Shown here piece by piece: positions 22,601 through 31,007 of a DNA stretch of 31,206 nucleotides. A program made the position numbers and the translations under genes. The DNA lies in assembly GCA_002309155.1 (NCBI GenBank), contig DBXB01000024.1, forward strand, positions 1 through 31,206, read 5' to 3'. The notes under the pieces were generated by a model, which worked only from the letters and a program-made list of their open reading frames with translations, searched no databases and was not told the origin of the DNA. Numbering within the stretch: the first letter of the stretch is position 1; the number at the start of each line of letters is the position of its first letter. The DNA is from Bacteroidales bacterium UBA1223 (GTDB taxonomy: Bacteria; Bacteroidota; Bacteroidia; Bacteroidales; P3).

Positions 22601-25600
22601 TTCGAAAGCCAGAATATCGAGACTATAGAGTTCTGGCTCATGGACCCCTTTATCAATCCCGAGACCGGCGAACATGACGACAACCTCAACGGCGGCCGTC
22701 TCTATATAAACCTCGGCGACATCAGCGAGGACATCCTTCGTGACGGCAGGAAGAGTTTTGAGAACGGCCTCCCCACAGCCAACACCGCCGAGGCTTTCGC
22801 AGAGAATCCCGTCGACACCACACTCTGGGGCCGTGTCCCAAAGATGCAGGCTGTGGTCAACGCTTTCGACAACGACGAGAACTCCCGTCCCTATCAGGAC
22901 ATCGGCTACGACGGTCTCAGCAGTAGTCCCGATATTGGCGACGAGCAGTCTTTCTTTGCCGACTATATCAACAGCATAGCAGTCCTCTTCGGCACTTCTT
23001 CCCCCGCCTATCTGAAGGCTGTGGAAGACCCCTCCAACGACAACTTCCGTTATTTCCGCAGCACTTACTACGACGAGAACGATGTAAAAATCAACGACCG
23101 CTATAAATTCTACAACAACCCCGAAGGCAACTCCAACACCCGCGACAACAACGGTGAGGACTACTCCACCGAGAGCACCACTTACCCTGATGTCGAGGAC
23201 ATCAACCGTGACAACACCCTGAGCGAGAGCGAGAACTACTACCAGTATGTTGTCAACCTGCAACCCGACCAAATGGTCATCGGCAAAAACCATATCGTCG
23301 ACATCCACGAGGCTCAGAACGTGCAACTCGCCAACGGCGCCACCACCTCATGCCGGTGGTACCAGTTCCGCATACCTATCCGCGAACCTGACCAGACCAT
23401 AGGTAACATCAACGGATTCCAGTCCATCCGTTTCATGCGTATGTTCATGAACGGCTTCCAAGACCCTGTGATTCTCCGTTTCGCCACCCTCGAGCTGGTA
23501 TACGGAACATGGCGCAAATATAGCGAGGACCTGCTCCAGCCCGGCGACTATCCCACAGGTATGGGCGAGAACACCACATTCACCCTCTCCACAGTGAATA
23601 TCGAGGAGAACGGCAGCCGTCAGCCTGTGCCCTACAACCTGCCTCCCAATATCGAACGCGAGTCGTGGTATTCCACCTCCTCTTCCTATACCGAACTCAA
23701 CGAGCAGGCACTGGAACTCGACATCCAAGACCTCAACGCCGGCGACGCCCGCGCCATCTACCGCAACGCCCAGTATGACCTCCGCTACTATGGCAAACTG
23801 AAGATGTTCGTCCACGCCGAGAAGAAATTTGAGACCGACCGCCTCTACGACGGCGACCTCTCCCTCTTCGTCCGTCTCGGAAGCGACTATACCAACAACT
23901 ACTACGAGTATGAAGTGCCTCTGCAACTCACCCCCTGGGGCACCTCGGCCGACAGCAAGGACATCATCTGGCCTGAAGCCAACAATGTCGAGATAGACCT
24001 CCAGAAACTTGTGGAGATTAAGACCAACCGCAACAGGAAAATCCGCAACGGCGAGACCGACTACAACAGCACGATGCTCTACAGCGAGATGTATGAGGGT
24101 CACCGCTACACCATAATGGGTACCCCGAACCTCGGCAAGGTCAAGGTCATCATGGTCGGTGTCCGCAACCCCCGCAAGGAATCGCTCGACGACGGCAACG
24201 ACATGATGCCCAAGAGCGCCATAGTGTGGATCAATGAGCTGCGCCTCGCCGACTATATCAACAAGGGTGGATGGGCTGCCATGGCCCTTGCACGCACCAA
24301 CCTCGCCGACGTCGGTAACCTCTCTCTCTACACCTCCTACACCACCTCGGGATTCGGCAACTTGGAGGACAAACTCAACAAACTGGAGTTGGTCAACACC
24401 TTGAATATCCAGACAACCCTCAACCTCGAGATGGGCAAATTCCTCCCCGACACATGGGGACTCCATATCCCACTCTATGTCGACTACAGCAACCAGATAG
24501 GAAGCCCCGAATACAACCCCCTCGATCCCGATGTCAAACTGCATGACGACCTGCAGACCTACAAGACTATGGCTGAACGTGACTCGGTGAAGGAGATGAC
24601 TCAGCAACGCCACTCCACCACCAATATCACGCTGACCAACATGCGTAAGGAACGCACCGGAAAATCGGCGCTGAAACCTCATTTCTACGACATCGAGAAC
24701 TTCGCCTTCTCTTACGCCTACAGCGGCGAACACTCAAGCGACGACGACATCGAATACTATGACAAGAAACAGCACCGTGGCGGATTCTCCTACAATTTCG
24801 CCATCATGCAGCCTAAACAGTTCAAGCCGTTCGACAAGGTGAAGCCGTTCCAGAAGAAGGGTCTACGCATCATCAAAGACTTCAACCTCTACTACCAACC
24901 TAAGAATGTCTCCTTCACCACCGAACTCTACCGCGACATCGAATCGACACTCCTCCGCAACAAGTCGGCGGCTCTCGTCATCATCAACCCCACCTACTTC
25001 AAACAGTTCACCTGGCGACGCGACTACAACCTGCAGTACGATCTGGCACGAAGCTTCCATATCACCTACGACGCCTCAGCGAACGCTCGCATCGACGAAC
25101 CGCCGGGACTCGTGGACCGCACGGGCAACGACTCCATCTGGCAGGCGATAATGCATGGCGGTACTATGCAGAATTTCAGACAGAACTTCAATATCTCGTG
25201 GGACTTCCCCTTGAACAAGTTGCCTTATATGGACTTCCTGCGCACGCCTATCACCTACAACTCGGGATATAACTTCACCGGCACCACACAGGCTCTCGCC
25301 TCGCAGGGTAGCATCATCAGCAACAACACCATCATCACCCTCGGCGCCCAGGGCAACTTCCAGACTCTCTACAACAAGTCCAAGCTGCTCAAGAAAGCCT
25401 ACGCCAAGAAACCTGCCAAGAAACCCGAAGCGAACAAGAAAGGCAAAGACGCTGACAAGGACAAGAACACTCTCGACAAAAAACGTGGTCTTGAGCAACG
25501 TAAGGCGGACGCAGCCAAGGCCGACTCCCTCAGGAAAGCTGAGATGCAGGAACGTCTGCGCGACCTTGGTTACTTCGGACTGCGCCTCGCGACGAGTCTC

Positions 25601-26983
25601 AAGACTCTCAACGTACAATACAACAACTCGCTGAGTACCTCGATAGCAGGATTCATGGGCGAGTCCCGCATCGTCGGTCTCGACCCGTCAAACAGCTGGT
25701 CTCCGGGCATTCCTTTCGTTGTCGGCATCCCCGAAAGTCTGAACTACGGCACCGACAAAATCAACAATGCCACTGTGGAGGAACTGTTGCGCGACGACAT
25801 GCTGTCGCACGACTCCCTGATGAACACGCCCGACCTGAATACGCAGAACCGCATACTCAGTTTTGAGGCGACCCTCGAACCTCTGCGCGACTGCCGTCTC
25901 GTACTCAACGCTGTCCAGAACTACTCCACCCGTCAGGAGTTCTACTATAAGTACAACACTCTCATCGACCACGTCGAAGGACCTCTGTCAATCACCATGA
26001 ACGGATCCTACACCGCCACAACATGGTCGTTCCGCACCTCGTTCCAGAACAGCGACGACCTCTACCAGCAATTCCTCGACGCCCGATCCATCGTCGCCCA
26101 ACGCCTCGCTGAGAGCAACCCAGACCCGTACAACGACTTCATGGTGCGCGACTCGATGAACGGCTTGTATTATCCTGCCGGCTACGGCGCCAACCAGCAG
26201 ACCGTGCTCCTCACCGCTTTCCTCGCCACATACCTCGGCGAAGACCCCTCCACACGGTCGTTCTCTCCCTTCCTGAAGATGCCTCTGCCCAACTGGAACA
26301 TCACATACAACGGCCTCAGCAAGATAGAATTCCTGAAAAAGTGGTTCTCCAACATCTCTCTCTCCCACAAATACTCATCCACCTATACTATAGGAAACTT
26401 CTACACCGACGCCGCCATATCAGCCATCATCGAAGGCTACGATTACGGCTGCGAGACGTTGGTCAACAACAACGGCGACTATATCGCGCCTGTCAGCATG
26501 GACGGGGTCATCATCAACGAACAGTTCAACCCTCTCATCATGCTCTCGGTCAACATGGTCAACAGCTTCAACTTCAAAATCTCGTTCATGAAGAGCAGGA
26601 CTCTCAACCTCAGCTTCACCAACAACCAACTCACCGAGAACACTCGCAACGGAGTCACCTTCGGAACAGGTTACCGATTCAAGGATGTGGAACTGCATAT
26701 CAAGGCTGGCGACAAGATTCACGACTTGAAGAGCGACCTGGTGCTGCAGTGCAACATCACCTATAACAACACCATGACTCAGATCCGCAAAATCAACCAG
26801 AACACCAGTCAGATATCCTCTGGCTCCAAGGTGTGGATGGCTGAACTGAGTGCCGAATACGCCCTGTCGACATCGCTGACTCTGCGCGCCTTCTTCCAGA
26901 CCACCATCAACCGTCCCCATATCTCCAACGCCTTCCCCAACTCCACTACCAAAGGCGGTATCACCGTCCGCTTCTCCTTCTAA
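19667..26983 (+). CDS. sprA: SprA, type IX secretion system outer-membrane translocon
   Basis: 2438 residues, the usual size for SprA (Sov in Porphyromonas). SprA forms the very large beta-barrel pore of the T9SS. The start is GTG 19667, which includes the basic IIRR before the hydrophobic LMLPLLLLSVAASAQ. The internal ATG at 19727 would leave a signal peptide without basic residues. Typical features are two SprA-type N regions (IGDFIETDINWNTQATFDFE near 208-227 and a second around 690-830), YIDDFEGAESNIDLKG near 822-837, long runs of aromatic and Asp/Asn-rich strands, and a C-terminal FPNSTTKGGITVRFSF. A Lys-rich insert (about 1905-1965: KKAYAKKPAKKPEANKK and on) breaks the barrel pattern. 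It serves the T9SS substrates in the window. The ~7.3-kb gene has no visible terminator. Confidence 0.97.
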   Translation: MRGVLSIVKSCTGIIRRIALMLPLLLLSVAASAQDVPPDSLQNNGADSSGSTMHYPIPTDQSTPHSPLYLNNPSNMTTTVEYDPSSHSYVSITRIGSVVINRHYMTFAEYQDYHMRQLMNNFWKQKLDENNYDDESLLSKIPGFSEISRKIESLLDKPEIEITPSGSADLTLQVINNFTDNPSYDESRRSVTNFDFDENIQLSLHVKIGDFIETDINWNTQATFDFENQIKLKYEGKEDDILQLLEAADISFPLNTTLIKGSQRLFGFHSKLKFGKLTIDAVASQKETSTENMQVQGGASAQEFEIRADEYEENRHYFISQYFYDNYNKAMSTLPVVNSNIKIIRIEVWRTNIGAAVTNNRNILALTDLGEKNPSSPGVYGGTSVMPNMQTSNNLLQLINTSAVRNINSVSSYMEGLGFSGGTDYEKVESARLLQSNEYTFNSQLGFITLSQPLANDQILAVAFQYQVIGDTTVYQVGELTTDGVNDPNTLIVKLLKSSAVNSRSPLWKLMMKNVYFLKSTQIQRNNFRLNILYENPEGGVGIGYFTEGPLEATPLIQVFGLDRMDASQSYYYPDGVFDWFDSAAYKGGTIQSASGRIFFPYVEPFGKDLREMLGDNALANRYCFDSLYTMTQSLAQQYADKNKFYLEGYYTSSVSGEIQLGYSVTQGSVTVTAGGMPLIENVDYTVDYTMGTVRIINESLLASGTPISVSSENSSFSMMTKTLLGMHLNYEFNPDFNIGGTFMNLREKPLTQKNNFGDEPTSNSIWGLDLNYRHDVPWITKFMDKLPGIQTKAPSTLTLQAEFAHFIPGMANTGSDDGKVTYIDDFEGAESNIDLKGVSFWHLASTPQDYRSSLPLFPETSQGSGLAYGFNRAKLAWYTVGRIFFESNCPENIDENDRSFPYARQISQKEVFPNKSIAAGENTRIYELTMAFYPSEKGPYNYDVAPTPFSAGIDQDGFLNNPRSRWGGIMRELTYTDFESQNIETIEFWLMDPFINPETGEHDDNLNGGRLYINLGDISEDILRDGRKSFENGLPTANTAEAFAENPVDTTLWGRVPKMQAVVNAFDNDENSRPYQDIGYDGLSSSPDIGDEQSFFADYINSIAVLFGTSSPAYLKAVEDPSNDNFRYFRSTYYDENDVKINDRYKFYNNPEGNSNTRDNNGEDYSTESTTYPDVEDINRDNTLSESENYYQYVVNLQPDQMVIGKNHIVDIHEAQNVQLANGATTSCRWYQFRIPIREPDQTIGNINGFQSIRFMRMFMNGFQDPVILRFATLELVYGTWRKYSEDLLQPGDYPTGMGENTTFTLSTVNIEENGSRQPVPYNLPPNIERESWYSTSSSYTELNEQALELDIQDLNAGDARAIYRNAQYDLRYYGKLKMFVHAEKKFETDRLYDGDLSLFVRLGSDYTNNYYEYEVPLQLTPWGTSADSKDIIWPEANNVEIDLQKLVEIKTNRNRKIRNGETDYNSTMLYSEMYEGHRYTIMGTPNLGKVKVIMVGVRNPRKESLDDGNDMMPKSAIVWINELRLADYINKGGWAAMALARTNLADVGNLSLYTSYTTSGFGNLEDKLNKLELVNTLNIQTTLNLEMGKFLPDTWGLHIPLYVDYSNQIGSPEYNPLDPDVKLHDDLQTYKTMAERDSVKEMTQQRHSTTNITLTNMRKERTGKSALKPHFYDIENFAFSYAYSGEHSSDDDIEYYDKKQHRGGFSYNFAIMQPKQFKPFDKVKPFQKKGLRIIKDFNLYYQPKNVSFTTELYRDIESTLLRNKSAALVIINPTYFKQFTWRRDYNLQYDLARSFHITYDASANARIDEPPGLVDRTGNDSIWQAIMHGGTMQNFRQNFNISWDFPLNKLPYMDFLRTPITYNSGYNFTGTTQALASQGSIISNNTIITLGAQGNFQTLYNKSKLLKKAYAKKPAKKPEANKKGKDADKDKNTLDKKRGLEQRKADAAKADSLRKAEMQERLRDLGYFGLRLATSLKTLNVQYNNSLSTSIAGFMGESRIVGLDPSNSWSPGIPFVVGIPESLNYGTDKINNATVEELLRDDMLSHDSLMNTPDLNTQNRILSFEATLEPLRDCRLVLNAVQNYSTRQEFYYKYNTLIDHVEGPLSITMNGSYTATTWSFRTSFQNSDDLYQQFLDARSIVAQRLAESNPDPYNDFMVRDSMNGLYYPAGYGANQQTVLLTAFLATYLGEDPSTRSFSPFLKMPLPNWNITYNGLSKIEFLKKWFSNISLSHKYSSTYTIGNFYTDAAISAIIEGYDYGCETLVNNNGDYIAPVSMDGVIINEQFNPLIMLSVNMVNSFNFKISFMKSRTLNLSFTNNQLTENTRNGVTFGTGYRFKDVELHIKAGDKIHDLKSDLVLQCNITYNNTMTQIRKINQNTSQISSGSKVWMAELSAEYALSTSLTLRAFFQTTINRPHISNAFPNSTTKGGITVRFSF

Positions 26984-27050
26984 AATCGTGAATCGTGACC
27001 TGTGTGCTGTGGCTGGCGAACTTGATGAGCCAATGGTGAATTGAAATTTT

Positions 27051-27174
27051 TCTAGAAAACCTAGAAGCCCTAGAGAAACTAGAAAATCTAGAGAATATAG
27101 GATATCTAGAGCATCTAGAGAGAATTTTAACCCTTTCAAACCTTTTCAACATATCAACATATCAACAATTAAAC
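27051..27174 (+). repeat. 9-bp then 8-bp phased array between sprA and the symporter gene
   Basis: Eight 9-bp units start at 27051: TCTAGAAAA, CCTAGAAGC, CCTAGAGAA, ACTAGAAAA, TCTAGAGAA, TATAGGATA, TCTAGAGCA, TCTAGAGAG. In the same register follow AATTTTAAC, CCTTTCAAA and CCTTTTCAA. Then come 8-bp units ATATCAAC (twice) and AATTAAAC, ending six bases before the ATG at 27181. Bases 26984-27050 hold only a doubled AATCGTGA and no clear hairpin terminator. Confidence 0.9.
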
Positions 27175-27180
27175 AATATC

Positions 27181-28875
27181 ATGAACATCCTCTCCGTCAC
27201 ATCAGGCAACTGGCTCACCTCCCTCATCCAGACCGTCAACAGCTGGGTATGGAGCCCCGCCCTCGTCGCCCTCTGTCTGCTGGCGGGTCTCTACTTCTCT
27301 CTGCGGACCCGCTTTGTGCAGGTGCGCCGCTTCGGGGAGATGTTCCGTCTCCTTTTCTTCCCTAACGGCAGAAACAATAAGGACAAGTCCGCATCACCTG
27401 ATCAGAAGAAGAAAGGCATCACCTCTTTCCAGGCTTTCGCCATGGCTCTCTCTGGACGTGTCGGCACCGGCAATATCGTGGGTGTGGCGACAGCCATCGG
27501 ACTTGGAGGTCCCGGCGCCATAGTGTGGATGTGGATTATAGCTTTCTTCGGCGCAGGCAGCGCCTTCGCCGAAGCCACTCTGGCACAGATCTATAAGGAA
27601 GACCACAACGGTCAGTTCCGTGGTGGTCCCGCCTACTATATCGAGAAAGGACTCCACAGTCCGTTTTTCGGCAGCCTCTTCGCAGTCATGGCGGCATTGG
27701 CATGCGGATTCTTCCTGCCTCCGGTGCAGTGCAACGGCATAGCCATCTCCATGAGTCAGACTCTCAGCGTGGCACCATGGACTATCGGAATCGGCGTGGC
27801 ACTGCTCATCGGTCTTGTCATCATCGGCGGTGTGAAACGCATCGCCAACGTTGCGCAGATCGTGGCGCCTTTCATGGCTTTCCTTTACATCATCCTCTCC
27901 ATCATAGTCCTGGCAGTCCATATCGACATCGTTCCGGCGGTATTCATCGACATGCTGCGCAGCTCCGTGGGCGCCGGCCAGGTAGGTTCGGCAATCTTGG
28001 GAAGCACTATAGCATGGGGCGTCAAACGTGGCATCTACTCCAACGAGGCGGGACAGGGAACGGGTCCCATCGTCGCCGCCGCCGCCAAGGTCACACATCC
28101 CGTCAAGCAGGGACTGGTGCAGGCTTTCTCTGTCTATATCGACACTCTGCTTGTCTGTACCGCCACGGCACTGATGATTCTGGCTTGCGGCACCTACAAC
28201 GTCATCGACACCATTCAGCATCTGCCCAACGGTGGCGTGTCGGTCTCCTACCTCGTGCAGAACCCTCAGGCTCCCCTGGGAGAACCCGGGGTCTTCTACA
28301 CCTCTGCGGCACTCTCGTCACTCACCGGACGGCGATTGGGAGACGGCATCATCTCTTTCGCCCTCTTCTTCTTCGCCTTCACCACCATCATGGCCTATTA
28401 CTACTACGCCGAGACCAACCTCGTCTATCTCTTCAGTCGCTTCCGCATGCGCAAACTCCGCAATATGCAGAACATTGTGCAGGCTGAACGCGACACCAAC
28501 TCCTCGTCGGATGTCAACCGCCAATGGATGGAGAGCGAGGAACGGATGCTCTCCGACATGCAGGAGGATTATCGACGCGCCGACAGCACCTTCGGCGACG
28601 ACAGAGGTGAGAAGATTGTCATCTGGATTCTCCGCATCAGTACCATCTCGGCAGTGTTCATAGGTTCCATGCTGGGCAGTGGCATCGTGTGGACTCTGGG
28701 CGACATAGGTGTGGGCATCATGGCATGGATAAACATCATCTCCATCCTCCTGCTCTCCCCCAAGGCTATCAACTCGCTCCGCGACTACGAGCGTCAGCAG
28801 CGACTCGGTGTCAACCCCCGCTTCGATGCCGAAGCCCTTGGCATCAAGAATGCCGACTTCTGGAAGGACTATTAA
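27181..28875 (+). CDS. Alanine/glycine:cation symporter (AGCS family)
   Basis: 564 residues with about eleven membrane helices. AGCS carriers take up alanine or glycine with Na+ or H+. Family signatures are GLYFSLRTRFVQVRRFGEM near 39-57, FQAFAMALSGRVGTGNIVGV near 82-101, GPGAIVWMWIIAFFGAGSAF near 109-128, and the segment ending GGPAYYIEKGL near 146-156. IAWGVKRGIYSNEAGQGTGP near 278-297 is also characteristic. The protein is longer than the usual ~450-540 because of a charged, non-membrane stretch between late helices (about 420-478, including MESEERMLSDMQEDYRRADS). It sits behind a long phased repeat leader and ahead of the M23 hydrolase, which has its own promoter, so it is probably a single-gene unit. 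Confidence 0.95.
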   Translation: MNILSVTSGNWLTSLIQTVNSWVWSPALVALCLLAGLYFSLRTRFVQVRRFGEMFRLLFFPNGRNNKDKSASPDQKKKGITSFQAFAMALSGRVGTGNIVGVATAIGLGGPGAIVWMWIIAFFGAGSAFAEATLAQIYKEDHNGQFRGGPAYYIEKGLHSPFFGSLFAVMAALACGFFLPPVQCNGIAISMSQTLSVAPWTIGIGVALLIGLVIIGGVKRIANVAQIVAPFMAFLYIILSIIVLAVHIDIVPAVFIDMLRSSVGAGQVGSAILGSTIAWGVKRGIYSNEAGQGTGPIVAAAAKVTHPVKQGLVQAFSVYIDTLLVCTATALMILACGTYNVIDTIQHLPNGGVSVSYLVQNPQAPLGEPGVFYTSAALSSLTGRRLGDGIISFALFFFAFTTIMAYYYYAETNLVYLFSRFRMRKLRNMQNIVQAERDTNSSSDVNRQWMESEERMLSDMQEDYRRADSTFGDDRGEKIVIWILRISTISAVFIGSMLGSGIVWTLGDIGVGIMAWINIISILLLSPKAINSLRDYERQQRLGVNPRFDAEALGIKNADFWKDY

Positions 28876-28912
28876 AAATAACTAAATTTTCTCTCCCTAC
28901 GCTATTTTTTCG

Positions 28913-28920
28913 TAACTTTG
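28913..28920 (+). promoter_or_regulatory. -7 promoter box for the M23/LysM hydrolase gene
   Basis: TAACTTTG followed by CACA is an exact TAnnTTTG match, 22 bases before the ATG at 28943 and well placed after the symporter stop at 28875. A T-rich run (TTTTC) about 26 bases upstream may be a weak -33 element. Confidence 0.7.
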
Positions 28921-28942
28921 CACACTCAAAACGAATATCATT

Positions 28943-30082
28943 ATGCTTAAAATAAAGAACCTCATATTTTTGTCTCTGCCACTCCTCTTTCTGACACCGA
29001 TAGGCACCCATGCCCAGAACAACAAAACCACCAACAAGGAGACAAAGAAAGTCATCAACGTCAACAAACTTGATGTCATCTACCAAGACCAGGACAACGA
29101 ATATCAAGGAGTGATAATCGACCAATCCAGCAGACAGCAGTCCGACATCCCTCCCTCGCTGGTTCAGCCGGAGATTGAGTCTGACGAGGAACTGGAACAG
29201 TCTAACCAGCTCTATCTTCCCGAGCAGATGGGCGACGGTGCGGAGAGCGAATTCGACATCCTCTATGCCAGTATGGACTATGAGGTCGTCCACTATGCCA
29301 GCAATTCCGAACTCCCCGACGGTGTGGCCATCCATCTCACCGACAAGAGCAAGCACCGCAAGTTCTGCTTCCCCACTCCCGAACACGCCCGTCTCTCGTC
29401 GCATTTCGGAGCCCGTCGCCGCCGCTTCCATTACGGCGTCGACCTCGCCATGCCCACAGGCGAACCCATCTATGCCGCCTTCGACGGCATAGTCCGCATA
29501 TCCAAATACAACAAATCCTACGGCAACCTCGTCGTCGTACGCCATTTCAACGGTCTCGAGACCTACTACGCCCACCTCTCGCAACGTGACGTAGAGTCGG
29601 GCGACACCGTGCGCGCCGGACAGGTCATCGCCCTCTGCGGCAACACCGGCCGATCATACGGCAGCCATCTCCATTTCGAGGTACGCTACATGGGCAAGGC
29701 GATGAACCCCGAATATATCATCGACTGCACCAACCACAAATTGCTGAGCGACGAGATTGTCCTCCATCCGGGCTACTTCACCAAGAAAGGTAGCTCTCAC
29801 TATTCTCCTTCTCCGGGAGACATAGCGCGTGTCAACGACTATGCGGGCACCGCAGCCAACAACAAGAGCACCGTCGCCGAGAACCAACTCCGCGACCCCT
29901 CCAAGCCAAAGCCTCAGACTACCCACGCTTCGTCAGGCGCCAAATACTACAAGGTACGCAGTGGCGACAACCTCTCCAAGATTGCCAAACGCAACGGCAC
30001 CACGGTGCGCAAACTCTGCCAGCTCAACAAAATATCCGAAACCACCGTCCTGCAAATCGGACGCAAACTACGTGTAAGATAA
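28943..30082 (+). CDS. M23 (LytM) peptidoglycan endopeptidase with C-terminal LysM
   Basis: 379 residues. The signal peptide ends at about residue 24 (GTHAQ). A disordered acidic N-terminal region (25-130) precedes the LytM zinc peptidase: HYGVDLAMP with ligands His163 and Asp167, catalytic His211 in YYAHLSQRD, and HLHFE with His242 and ligand His244. A Ser/Pro/Lys linker leads to one LysM domain at the end (YYKVRSGDNLSKIAKRNGT to IGRKLRVR), which binds peptidoglycan. All catalytic residues are present, so it is probably an active cell-wall hydrolase in the periplasm, unlike degenerate EnvC-type activators. It has its own promoter and ends 10 bases before trmD, so it is likely cotranscribed with trmD. 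Confidence 0.95.
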   Translation: MLKIKNLIFLSLPLLFLTPIGTHAQNNKTTNKETKKVINVNKLDVIYQDQDNEYQGVIIDQSSRQQSDIPPSLVQPEIESDEELEQSNQLYLPEQMGDGAESEFDILYASMDYEVVHYASNSELPDGVAIHLTDKSKHRKFCFPTPEHARLSSHFGARRRRFHYGVDLAMPTGEPIYAAFDGIVRISKYNKSYGNLVVVRHFNGLETYYAHLSQRDVESGDTVRAGQVIALCGNTGRSYGSHLHFEVRYMGKAMNPEYIIDCTNHKLLSDEIVLHPGYFTKKGSSHYSPSPGDIARVNDYAGTAANNKSTVAENQLRDPSKPKPQTTHASSGAKYYKVRSGDNLSKIAKRNGTTVRKLCQLNKISETTVLQIGRKLRVR

Positions 30083-30092
30083 CCCCAGACAG

Positions 30093-30770
30093 ATGCGAAT
30101 CGACATTCTCACCCTCTTCCCGAACATGATGACGATGTTCTTCGAGGAATCCATCGTCAGCCGAGCCCGCAAGAAAGGTCTGGCGGAGATCTGCTTCCAC
30201 AACCTCCACGACTACTCCCTTTCTCGCTACGGCAGTGTCGACGACTACCCCTATGGAGGCAGCGCCGGCATGGTCATGGCGATAGAGCCCCTCGCTAACT
30301 GCATCGAGGAACTGCAGTCCCAACGCACATACGACGACATCATCTATACAGCCCCCGACGGCGAACTCTTCTCCCAGTCTATGGCTAACGAGCTCTCTTT
30401 GAAACAGAACATCATCATCCTCTGTGGCCACTACAAAGGTGTCGACGAACGTCTGCGTGAACATTTCATCACCCGTGAGATATCCATTGGCGACTACGTG
30501 CTCACCGGTGGTGAACTCGCCGCGGCGGTGATATGCGACGCCGTCATCCGACTGCTCCCCGGAGCCATCGGCGACGAACAGTCGGCACTCGAGGACTCTT
30601 TCCAGGACGGACTTCTAGCACCTCCCGAATACACACGTCCACCCGAATTCCGTGGCTGGCGTGTCCCCGACATCCTTCTTAGTGGCAACCACGCCAAAAT
30701 CCAACAATGGCGCTACGAACAAGCCCTCGAAAGGACCCGCCAACGCCGCCCAGACCTACTTAAGAATTGA
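30093..30770 (+). CDS. trmD: tRNA (guanine-37-N1)-methyltransferase
   Basis: 225 residues, usual length. TrmD is a SPOUT enzyme that methylates G37 of tRNAs reading CNN codons, using S-adenosylmethionine. Signatures are MRIDILTLFP at the start, YGGSAGMVM near 54-62 (knot-forming), LCGHYKGVDER near 110-120, the trefoil knot EISIGDYVLTGGELAAAV near 129-146, EDSFQDGLLAPPEYTRP near 169-185, and LLSGNHAKIQQWR near 197-209. The usual ribosomal neighbours (rimM, rpsP, rplS) are absent. It instead follows the M23/LysM gene. Its last codons and TGA lie within GAATTGA-type repeats that lead into the large 9-bp array before clpP. No terminator hairpin is visible. Confidence 0.97.
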   Translation: MRIDILTLFPNMMTMFFEESIVSRARKKGLAEICFHNLHDYSLSRYGSVDDYPYGGSAGMVMAIEPLANCIEELQSQRTYDDIIYTAPDGELFSQSMANELSLKQNIIILCGHYKGVDERLREHFITREISIGDYVLTGGELAAAVICDAVIRLLPGAIGDEQSALEDSFQDGLLAPPEYTRPPEFRGWRVPDILLSGNHAKIQQWRYEQALERTRQRRPDLLKN

Positions 30771-30791
30771 GAATTGAAAATTGAAAATTAT
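30764..30791 (+). repeat. AATTGA-type short repeat overlapping the trmD stop codon
   Basis: AAGAATTGA, GAATTGAAA, ATTGAAAAT in rough 8- to 9-base steps. The first unit supplies the last codons and the TGA of trmD, so the repeat tract abuts or enters the coding sequence. Confidence 0.6.
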
Positions 30792-31007
30792 TCTAGAAAC
30801 TCTAGAAAATCTAGAACCTCTAGAAAGTCTAGAAAATCTAGAAAGTCTAGGACCTCTAGAAAATCTAGAACCTCTAGAAAATCTAGAAACCCTTTAAACC
30901 TTTCAAACCCTTTAAACCTTTCAAACCTTTCAAACCCTTTAAACCCTTTAAACCTTTCAAACCCTTTAAACCTTTCAAACCTTTCAAACCCTTTAAACCT
31001 TTTAAAC
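30792..31007 (+). repeat. 24-unit 9-bp phased array in front of clpP
   Basis: Units 1-11 (30792-30890) are TCTAGAAAN variants: seven TCTAGAAAA/AAAC/AAAG forms are interspersed with TCTAGAACC and TCTAGGACC. Units 12-24 (30891-31007) are CCTTTAAAC (A) or CTTTCAAAC (B), with the last CTTTTAAAC. No base is gained or lost over 216 bases. The A/B order is ABABBA ABABBA, meaning that 30891-30944 and 30945-30998 are identical, a 54-bp tandem duplication. The clpP ATG follows five bases after the last unit. Because 9 is a multiple of 3, the array stays open as a reading frame, but this is a property of the repeat, not evidence of a gene. Confidence 0.95.

Noticed and set aside
21545..23326. 593-codon minus-strand frame inside sprA
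   Set aside because: Antisense shadow caused by GAC/GTC-rich codon use. The Val/Asp/Glu-rich translation has no domain, and sprA is certain on the plus strand.
23348..24733. 461-codon minus-strand frame inside sprA
   Set aside because: Same antisense effect as the neighbouring shadow frame.
30792..31007. CRISPR array
   Set aside because: Units are 9 bases with no unique spacers and there are no cas genes. It is a simple tandem repeat.
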